Shown here piece by piece: positions 16,635 through 23,203 of a stretch of 64,000 nt of DNA. A program made the translations under genes and the position numbers. This stretch comes from Clostridiales bacterium (GTDB lineage: Bacteria; Bacillota; Clostridia; Oscillospirales; Oscillospiraceae), in contig JAJUGN010000003.1 in assembly GCA_029265975.1 (NCBI GenBank), positions 1 through 64,000 of the forward strand, read 5' to 3'. Every line of letters starts with the position of its first letter. Position 1 is the stretch's first letter. The notes under the pieces are model-generated. The model was not told the DNA's origin, ran no database searches, and worked only from the letters and a program-made list of their open reading frames with translations.

Positions 16635-17012
16635 TCATTTGCCGAGGATCTCCCTCTGCTCCTTTTTCGTCAGCTTTTCGAAAACGAGCCTGTACGACAT
16701 GTCGCACATATCCTTCATCACCTCGTCCGGAACCGCGCCGTCGAGATATACCGTGTTCCAGGAGCGTTTATCCATATAGAAGCCGGGTACAACGTCCGCA
16801 TACTCGTTTCTGAACATATCGGCCAGAAGCGGGTCGCATTTCAGTATCACCATCTTGCGCCCCCGATGAATTGTATGCGCTGGCCCCGGTGTACAGGTTG
16901 CCGCGAACATTTTGCCGGCGACGAGATAGCGCTCCCACTGCCATTCTATTTTGTAGTCGCGCACGGCTCCGCGTTTGCTCAGCAGATATTCGTCCAGCCA
17001 TTCATACCTCAT
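16635..17012 (-). CDS. MmcQ/YjbR-family protein
   Basis: A 125-aa protein with the MmcQ/YjbR (CyaY-like fold) layout: an N-terminal helix, KMFAAT strand, KCDPLLADMFR, PGFYMDKRSWNTVYL and a C-terminal SYRLVFEKLTKKE helix. These proteins are often called DNA-binding on structural grounds, but their role is not settled. ATG 17012 with GGGAGG is chosen over an in-frame start at 17027 that includes the ribosome site. It probably heads the small GNAT operon. Confidence 0.85.
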   Translation of the reverse strand: MRYEWLDEYLLSKRGAVRDYKIEWQWERYLVAGKMFAATCTPGPAHTIHRGRKMVILKCDPLLADMFRNEYADVVPGFYMDKRSWNTVYLDGAVPDEVMKDMCDMSYRLVFEKLTKKEQREILGK

Positions 17013-17099
17013 ATGTTTGCCTCCCAAAGCGCGAAAATCCTCTCTTAAGCGGAAGCGGTGACCTTCTCGGCGGCGCTTTCGGAGCCGCCGGCTGTAAAA

Positions 17100-18338
17100 T
17101 CAGGCTTCTGCCGCCCCGCCTCCGGCATACGAAAGCGCCTGCGGCTTGCGGATTTTGTATTCCATAGGCACAAATCTCCGGTCGCCAATCAGACTCGCGT
17201 CCGCGCTGGGAACAAAACCGAGATGCCGGTACATCTCCTCGGAAACGGGTATCGCATTAAGGGTAATCCTTTCCGCGGAGCTTTCCTTAAGCACGGCATT
17301 CATCAGCATTCGCGTCACGCCGTAGCCGATGTACTTTTTCCCTACAAGCAGAAGGTACATATGGCTGAGATCCTTTTTCATAACTGCGGCGCCGAACAGC
17401 CTGCCTTCGCTGAAGGCCCCGTAAAGCGCAATATTGCCGGACGACGCCTCCTGCTCCAACAGCTTCCTTAAGATAATCGCTGTATCAATGGGGCATTTCG
17501 GCGCGAAACGCTCTATAAAGATTTCCCAGACCTCTCCCAGAGCCTCATTGACCTCGTGCTGTTCCATTTTTCTTATCGTCAAATCGTTCAGCTTGTCCCT
17601 GATGTAAAAGGCTGCGGCCTCCGTCACCGCCCGCTCGACGCTTCCCGGATAACCGAAATGGCCCGCGCCCTCGATTTCTACAAGGTCGGCTCCGGTAAGA
17701 ACGGCAAACCGGCGCGCTGCCGAGATGTCGCATATGGTGTCGGAAACTCCGTGGAGCATTGCAAGCTCCGCAGTTTCGGGACGCCAAAGCTCGAACACGT
17801 CGTAATTCTCGAGCTCGTCAACAAATTCCCTCGGAACCTTTACCGTTCCGATCACGGGCACCAAAAGCTCTATCAGACCGTACCTGTCCATCCTCAGGCC
17901 TTCCGGCATGAAATGGCGCCTCAGCACATCCGGCATATTCAGGGCGGCGCTCTTCAGAAAAGCCTTGCAGCCCTTTTTGCCCCTTGTGCAAAGGTAAATA
18001 AGCGTTATGTAAGCGCCGAAGCTCGTGGCAAAATATACAATCTCCGCCTCTGGAGCCAGCTCTTTCGCGTATTCACCGACCGCCCCAAGGTCAGAGACGC
18101 AGTTTTCGACCCTAAGACTTCTCGTATCCGCGGGGCTTTCTCCGTGAGCAGGAAAGTCAAAGCATATCGTGCCTATGCCGTATTCGTATGGCAGCCGAGA
18201 GAAAGCTTCGGCGGTTCTCGTATCCTTGCCTGCTCCAAAACCGTGGCTTATAACCGCTATCTTTTTCTCGTTTCCGATTATGTTTGTCTGGCAGGGGATA
18301 TAGTAGCCGTTTTTCCCCTTAATCATCTTACTCGACAC
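17100..18338 (-). CDS. Alpha/beta hydrolase fused to a GNAT acetyltransferase
   Basis: A 412-aa two-domain protein. Residues 1-255 form an alpha/beta hydrolase: VISHGFGAGKDT oxyanion region, FDFPAHGES, nucleophile elbow ATSFGAY, acid loop HGVSDT and His in GAGHFGYPG. Residues 255-400 form a GNAT domain (LTIRKMEQHEVNEALGEVWEIF, GKKYIGYGVTRMLMN, YRHLGF). GTG 18338 follows GGGGGGCTGGAA. Each half has a stand-alone relative in the window, the hydrolase at 32256 and the GNAT at 15634. A combined esterase/acetyltransferase acting on one small molecule is plausible but unproven. Confidence 0.85.
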   Translation of the reverse strand: MSSKMIKGKNGYYIPCQTNIIGNEKKIAVISHGFGAGKDTRTAEAFSRLPYEYGIGTICFDFPAHGESPADTRSLRVENCVSDLGAVGEYAKELAPEAEIVYFATSFGAYITLIYLCTRGKKGCKAFLKSAALNMPDVLRRHFMPEGLRMDRYGLIELLVPVIGTVKVPREFVDELENYDVFELWRPETAELAMLHGVSDTICDISAARRFAVLTGADLVEIEGAGHFGYPGSVERAVTEAAAFYIRDKLNDLTIRKMEQHEVNEALGEVWEIFIERFAPKCPIDTAIILRKLLEQEASSGNIALYGAFSEGRLFGAAVMKKDLSHMYLLLVGKKYIGYGVTRMLMNAVLKESSAERITLNAIPVSEEMYRHLGFVPSADASLIGDRRFVPMEYKIRKPQALSYAGGGAAEA

Positions 18339-18543
18339 TTCCAGCCCCCCTTTTTTACCGGTTTTTTTCTCTTGTTCTTTGTCTTTACGCCTCTGTTCTG
18401 CAAAGTGCTAGAACAGTATACATCTTCTGGAAATAATTTTTCAAGTATTAATTTAAATTTTACAAAATTTTAATTTTCAATTTCGGCTCGCCTTGCTCCG
18501 ACAAATGAATAACCGAACGCATAATAATTAAATGCGTCCGGTT

Positions 18544-18736
18544 CAGCTTGTCGAAAAACTTGTTTACAGCAAAAAAGCTTCGCAGAATTTCCGTCACGAA
18601 TGGCGGAAACAAAGTAAAATCTGTCATTTCCGGCGGCGTGTACGTCGGAAATGACACCTCTCATGACGGACGCGGCAGAGCGTCCGTCATTAAGCCCTCT
18701 TGTCAAAAAAGCCCAAAGGGCTTTTTTGACAGTCTG
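18544..18736 (-). repeat. 193-bp palindrome-nested element, copy B
   Basis: Reverse orientation relative to copy A: starts CAGCTTGTCGAAAA, ends TTTTGACAGTCTG. It is bracketed by a direct duplication of a whole 33-bp hairpin, 18511-18543 and 18737-18769 (arms AACCGAACGCAT / ATGCGTCCGGTT, one internal loop base differing between copies), which abuts both element ends exactly. Its second internal stem reads GGACGC/GCGTCC where copies A and C have GGGCGC/GCGCCC, a compensatory pair change. It lies after the stop of the EFR1 gene, a terminator position. Confidence 0.9.
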
Positions 18737-18836
18737 AACCGAACGCATAATGATTAAATGCGTCCGGTTTTCCGTAAGGCTGAAAGCGCCTGGCGCTCCC
18801 TGCATAGAATGTCTCGGCTGGTCTAATATGCCTTAC

Positions 18837-19610
18837 TCAGTTCGCGCCTTGCCGGGGAAGCGCGGTCTTCCTGAGATAATATCTTGGCTTTCCCACAGTC
18901 TTCCTCTTATACTCGATGGCTTCGGAGGGACAGCCCGAGATGCACGCCATGCAGTGCGTGCAGTTGCCGCCGTAAGACGGCTTGCCGTCCCTCAGCGTTA
19001 TATTGTTCAGCGGGCAGAGCCTCACGCATTCCCCGCAGCCGGTGCATTTGTCTGTGGCGCGGAACCCTTTGTCCTTCACTCCGAACAGGTAAAACACCGG
19101 AGTAATTACCTGTGTCGTAAAAGCCGCCGTCTGCTTTCCTTCCGGCTTCGGAAAGTCCTCCTGCTCCCTTATATACCTTGATATTATCGGTATCTTTCTC
19201 TCCGCAGCGGCTATTATCTTCTCCTGTTCCTCCTTGCCCGGAACCTTGAAGCGGGCGACGTAATTTTCCGGCATTCTGACCTCGTATACGCCCATATATG
19301 ACATGAGCTGCATCTGGCAGAGCTTTTCGAGGAAAAAACCCGCGCTGCCTATGCTGTCCCCGCAGGTCATGACGAAGTAGGCCTTTGTGTTTCCCGTGAA
19401 TGCGCCCTGAGTATAAAAATCCTCAAAAACTCTCGGGACGCGCCAGGCATATGTCGGAAAAACGAAAACATAAGGCTTCTCCGAGCAAAACTCTCCCCTT
19501 TTCTGCGCCTTTATATAATCGTTGGCGCAGACAAGCTCGTCTTCAAGGCGCACCGCGAGAAGCTCGGCTATATAGCGGCTGTTTCCCGTGCCCGTATAGT
19601 ATATGACCAT
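18837..19610 (-). CDS. EFR1-type flavodoxin-ferredoxin fusion protein
   Basis: A 257-aa protein with an N-terminal flavodoxin domain starting MVIYYTGTGNSRYIAE (FMN phosphate loop TGTGNS) and two C-terminal 4Fe-4S motifs, CTGCGECVRLCP and CTHCMACISGCP. This EFRO/EFR1 family is frequent in anaerobic Firmicutes and is thought to shuttle electrons between flavin and iron-sulfur partners. GGGGGGATTTTC precedes ATG 19610. The gene ends about 70 bp before the duplicated hairpin of repeat copy B. Confidence 0.9.
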   Translation of the reverse strand: MVIYYTGTGNSRYIAELLAVRLEDELVCANDYIKAQKRGEFCSEKPYVFVFPTYAWRVPRVFEDFYTQGAFTGNTKAYFVMTCGDSIGSAGFFLEKLCQMQLMSYMGVYEVRMPENYVARFKVPGKEEQEKIIAAAERKIPIISRYIREQEDFPKPEGKQTAAFTTQVITPVFYLFGVKDKGFRATDKCTGCGECVRLCPLNNITLRDGKPSYGGNCTHCMACISGCPSEAIEYKRKTVGKPRYYLRKTALPRQGAN

Positions 19611-19833
19611 GAAAATCCCCCCGTGTATTCCCGCGCGGCGGCGGAAACCTCTGCCTGCCGGCCACGCCCGTTTACCGCCGCACTCCGTGCAGCCGCCTTC
19701 TCGTGACGGCCTGCGAGCCTTTGATTACGAGCCGTCGCCGCAATAATAAACGCAGGCGCGGCCGGAACAAGCTTCGCTTTTAGGGTTATTATATCGGAAA
19801 AGCACTTCGCTTACAATACGAATTTTGCGCTAA

Positions 19834-19904
19834 TTTAATATTTATGTACAATTTGTAAAATATTAAATACCATTATTGACAGTCATATGAACTTATGATA
19901 TGGT
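19834..19904 (+). promoter_or_regulatory. 34-bp palindrome and promoter of the DUF1836 gene
   Basis: A near-perfect palindrome at 19834-19867 (arms TTTAATATTT / AAATATTAAA with an inner TGTACA-like core) lies just upstream of a -35 TTGACA (19876-19881), a 17-bp spacer and -10 TATGGT (19899-19904). The placement suits an activator or autoregulator site; the HTH protein encoded directly downstream is the obvious candidate. Confidence 0.65.
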
Positions 19905-19928
19905 TAATCACGAATAAAAGGTATTGCG

Positions 19929-20519
19929 GTGGCTCAAATGGAAGATAATAAGTTTACTATTCCGGGAACTAATATTAAGATAGGCGGCCTTATCGGCTCT
20001 ATTTTCACCGGGGTCGGGACCATCCTCTCGCCTTTTCTGGGCTTCGGCTCCGGTCTGCTGCTTTCGCAGATCACGCACATAGCCGACAACCTGACGAGGG
20101 AAACTATACAAAACTGGGTAAAGAGGAACTATGTGGACCCGCCGCGCAAGGGCAGGTTCTATGATGAAAACCAGGTGGCAAGGATACTGATTTTCAACTC
20201 CCTGCGGAGGGTGCTGGAGCTTGACGACATCAAGCTGCTTCTAGACTGCGCAAGCTCTTTTTCGAAGGGCTCTCTGACGGAAAAGGAGCTGCTGGTGATC
20301 TTTAACGACTCCGTAATCAAGACGAAGGGCGCGAAGCCGGGCGATCTCGAAGCTTACGAAAGGGCGGCGGGAGAAGAGATAATCAGGAGCCTTGAAAAAA
20401 AGGAGGGTGACAAAGCAAAAATCAAGGAAGTCGTATTCATCATGCTTACCGCTTATCAGAGCTGCATTTTGAAGCAAAAGGCCGACGATATGATTTTCAA
20501 GCTTAAAACGGTTTTATGA
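19929..20519 (+). CDS. DUF1836-family MerR-like HTH protein
   Basis: A 196-aa protein. A hydrophobic/glycine-rich N-terminal segment (GGLIGSIFTGVGTILSPFLG, residues about 19-38) precedes the DUF1836 helix-turn-helix core (LTRETIQNWVKRNYVDPPRKGRFYDENQVARILIF), with the usual PPRK wing and the following helices. GTG 19929 has AAAAGG; ATG 19938 is an alternative. The gene heads a plus-strand set with a helical repeat protein and an ABC1 kinase, and a 34-bp palindrome sits in its promoter, suggesting autoregulation. Confidence 0.8.
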   Translation: MAQMEDNKFTIPGTNIKIGGLIGSIFTGVGTILSPFLGFGSGLLLSQITHIADNLTRETIQNWVKRNYVDPPRKGRFYDENQVARILIFNSLRRVLELDDIKLLLDCASSFSKGSLTEKELLVIFNDSVIKTKGAKPGDLEAYERAAGEEIIRSLEKKEGDKAKIKEVVFIMLTAYQSCILKQKADDMIFKLKTVL

Positions 20520-20598
20520 TCTATCTTTTTCACAGTTTTGTTGCTAACAGTGAATTTCCGCATAATAATATTATGAGAATATAAAAGGAGAATTGAAA

Positions 20599-21105
20599 AT
20601 GTCTGAGAACAAATTGAACGACGGGCTCAAAAAAGCCATTTATACCGGCGTTGGAATAGCCGCCGTAACTGCCGACGCGGTAGGCAAGGCGGCGGAAAAA
20701 ATCGCGAAAAACAGCGGTCAGTACGTTGAAACGCTTTCCAAAAAGGGCGAGGAGGCGGTTGAGATCCTTTCAAAGAAGGGCGAAGAGGCCATCGAAAAGG
20801 GTAAGGCGCTCAGCGAGGAGCTCAAGCGCAGGAAAGCGGCCGCGTCCGAAAGCGTGAAGAAGGTTCTCGAATCGCTGGAAAAGCTCACAAAGGAAGAGAT
20901 AGAGAACCTCAAGGCAAAGCTCGCGGAGCTGGAGGAAAAGGTTGACGACGCCAAGGTCGAGGTCAGGTCGGAAGCCGAGGAAATCCTCTCCAAAATCGAG
21001 AAGCTCAGCAAAGAGGAATTTGAGGTCATAAAGTGCAGGGTCGAGGAAATCTATGAAAATTGGACGAAAGATGATGACAATGACGACAAGGGAGAGCAGT
21101 CCTAA
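20599..21105 (+). CDS. Phasin-like coiled-coil protein
   Basis: A 168-aa, highly charged, almost fully helical protein. The N-terminus (LKKAIYTGVGIAAVTADAVGKAAEK) is amphipathic, followed by near-repeats of LSKKGEEAVEI / LSKKGEEAIEK and two related segments LEKLTKEEIENLK and IEKLSKEEFEVIK. This resembles phasin-like/DUF proteins that often precede ABC1/UbiB kinases. ATG 20599 has AAGGAG. Its 3' end overlaps the kinase gene by 53 bp, so the two are coupled. A role as membrane- or lipid-surface partner of the kinase is inferred. Confidence 0.7.
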   Translation: MSENKLNDGLKKAIYTGVGIAAVTADAVGKAAEKIAKNSGQYVETLSKKGEEAVEILSKKGEEAIEKGKALSEELKRRKAAASESVKKVLESLEKLTKEEIENLKAKLAELEEKVDDAKVEVRSEAEEILSKIEKLSKEEFEVIKCRVEEIYENWTKDDDNDDKGEQS

Positions 21106-22678
21106 GGAAGGCTCCTCTGCCGCAAGGCTGAAAGAAATAGCTGAAGTTTTCGGGCGTTACAACCTCATTCGCGGTTTAACGCCCGAAAAACTGCGCCATA
21201 TCCTCGAGGACCTCGGGCCGACCTTTGTAAAGCTGGGTCAGCTTATGTCATCGCGCCCCGACCTGCTCCCCGACGAATACTGCCGTGAGCTGGCTCTCCT
21301 TCGAAGCGCTGTCCGTCCAATGGATTTTGACGAGGTCAGGCAGGTGCTTGAACGCGAGTACGGAAAAGACTGCACCGAGATATTCAGATTTGTGGACGAA
21401 ATCCCTCTCGGCTCGGCTTCCATCGCGCAGGTTCACGCGGCGGTGCTAATGGACGGGCGCAGCGTTGTGCTCAAGGTTCAGCGCCCGGGTATATACGAGC
21501 GGATGGACCAGGACATGAAGCTCATGCACAAGGCGGCGGCGCTGGCAAAAATAGCCGTCAGGAGCGGAGACGTGATAGACTTCGGGGGCGTCCTCAACGA
21601 GATGTGGACGGTCGCAAAGCAGGAGATGGACTTTTTGACCGAAGCCGGACACATAAAAAGGTTCAGCGAACTTAACAATCTCGATTTTGTGGAGTTCCCT
21701 CGGGTCGAATGGGAGCTGACGACCTCAAGGGTACTGTGCATGGAAAAAATCGACGGCGTCGGGATAGGCGAAAACCAAGCTCTCGCCGAGTCCGGGTTCG
21801 ACCTCAGAGAGCTTGCGAGAAAGCTTGCCTCATGCTATGTGAAGCAGGTGCTGGAAGACGGCTTCTTCCACGCCGACCCCCATCCCGGCAACATAATAGT
21901 CAAAAACGGCAAAATCGTCTGGCTCGACCTCGGAATGACGGGCACTCTTTCCCCCCGCGACCGTGAGCTTTTCAAAAAAGCCATAATAGCGGTCGCCGCG
22001 GGCGACGTCTATTCCCTTAAAACCGCCGTTCTAGGCATAAGCAGGCATTCGGGGAAAATAAACCACAGCCGCCTTGCGGACGATCTGGACGGCATGCTCT
22101 CAAGATACGGCTCCATGGAGTTGGGGAGCATAAACATAAGCGAGGTGATGCGCGATCTCATCGGGATAGCGCGCTCGAACGGTCTTGCCATGCCGCCCGG
22201 CATCGCGATGCTGAGCCGCGGCATAATAACGCTGGAGGGCGTCATAAGCAGGCTCGATCCCGAAACGAATGTCATAAGCATTTTCACCGACGTGACCTCA
22301 AAGACGCTCGTTGACGAATTTGACATATTTAAGGAGCTTGAAAGGGCGAAATCGATGCTCCTCGGCATAGGCGGAAGGACGTCCGAGCTCTCCACAAACC
22401 TTTCCGAAACTCTGAGGCTGGCCTCGCGCGGACAGGGCAAGCTGAACATAGAGCTTATCGGCTCGGAGGAACCTCTTTTCAGGATCAATTCCATGGTCAA
22501 CAGGCTCATTGTCTGCCTGCTCAACGCCGCTATCCTCATTGGCTCCAGCCTCCTGTGCCTAACCGACATGAAACCGAAGCTGCTCGGCATTCCCCTTCTG
22601 GGCGTTTTCGGCTACACGGCTTCTCTTATACTGAGCGCATGGCTCCTTTATACTATAATGTTCAGGAAAAAGCATTGA
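21053..22678 (+). CDS. ABC1/UbiB-family atypical protein kinase-like ATPase
   Basis: About 541 aa, with the family hallmarks: KxGQ segment LGQLMSSRPDLLPDEY, A-rich loop GSASIAQVHAA, lysine strand VVLKVQRPG, catalytic HADPHPGNII and metal site VWLDLGMTGTL. Two C-terminal transmembrane helices (about residues 485-505 and 515-538) anchor it. UbiB/COQ8 proteins have ATPase activity stimulated by lipids and support isoprenoid-lipid metabolism; ubiquinone is not expected in Clostridia, so another lipid pathway is likely. The start at 21053 lies inside the upstream gene, with GAGGAA before it; ATGs at 21071-21080 are alternatives. Confidence 0.88.
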   Translation: MKIGRKMMTMTTRESSPKEGSSAARLKEIAEVFGRYNLIRGLTPEKLRHILEDLGPTFVKLGQLMSSRPDLLPDEYCRELALLRSAVRPMDFDEVRQVLEREYGKDCTEIFRFVDEIPLGSASIAQVHAAVLMDGRSVVLKVQRPGIYERMDQDMKLMHKAAALAKIAVRSGDVIDFGGVLNEMWTVAKQEMDFLTEAGHIKRFSELNNLDFVEFPRVEWELTTSRVLCMEKIDGVGIGENQALAESGFDLRELARKLASCYVKQVLEDGFFHADPHPGNIIVKNGKIVWLDLGMTGTLSPRDRELFKKAIIAVAAGDVYSLKTAVLGISRHSGKINHSRLADDLDGMLSRYGSMELGSINISEVMRDLIGIARSNGLAMPPGIAMLSRGIITLEGVISRLDPETNVISIFTDVTSKTLVDEFDIFKELERAKSMLLGIGGRTSELSTNLSETLRLASRGQGKLNIELIGSEEPLFRINSMVNRLIVCLLNAAILIGSSLLCLTDMKPKLLGIPLLGVFGYTASLILSAWLLYTIMFRKKH

Positions 22679-22808
22679 CACGGGTTCAAGTCCGGTTCGA
22701 TGCTTTTTCATATTTCATTATTCTTATTTTACCGGCCGGGAGAGGCCGTGGTTGACGCGGACGGCGCCCTGGTATAGAATGTAACAAAAATTCATTGTGG
22801 AGGACGGC

Positions 22809-23021
22809 ATGGCCAAGTTTGAAAATATGAGCAGGGCCGAGCTTGAAGCGAAGCTCAGGGAACTCAAGGACCTGTACGAAGAAGTTGAGGAGGAGCGGCT
22901 GATCATCCTCGGGCAGCAGAACATTCATCTTTCAAGCCGCTATGTTACTAAGTACAAAAACGAGCTTGACGGCATAATGGCGGACATAGAGAAGGTTGAA
23001 AGCCTGCTTGCAAAAGAATGA
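22809..23021 (+). CDS. Small conserved helical protein, function unknown
   Basis: A 70-aa protein made of two predicted helices (AELEAKLRELKDLYEEVEEE and YKNELDGIMADIEKVESLL) around a central LGQQNIHLSS turn. I recognise the general pattern from small uncharacterised Firmicutes proteins but know no function. ATG 22809 has GGAGG six bases upstream, preferred over a start at 22797. It ends just before a clear terminator. Confidence 0.7.
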   Translation: MAKFENMSRAELEAKLRELKDLYEEVEEERLIILGQQNIHLSSRYVTKYKNELDGIMADIEKVESLLAKE

Positions 23022-23026
23022 AAAGC

Positions 23027-23061
23027 GGAGCCGTCGGAATATCCGGCGGCTCTGCCTTTTT
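23027..23061 (+). terminator. Terminator of the small helical protein gene
   Basis: A stem GAGCCGTCGG / CCGGCGGCTC followed by TGCCTTTTTG, immediately after the stop at 23021. Confidence 0.85.
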
Positions 23062-23203
23062 GCGACTATGTAAGAGAGGAATAAGTAGAGAATCTGTCTT
23101 ATCTGAGGATTTCTAAGCTAATGATAGCACATGCGGTGCTTTTTATCTTCAAATCGGGGAAAAATCGCTGTAAAATTTGCGCGCCTGGGATTTCCCAAGG
23201 CGT

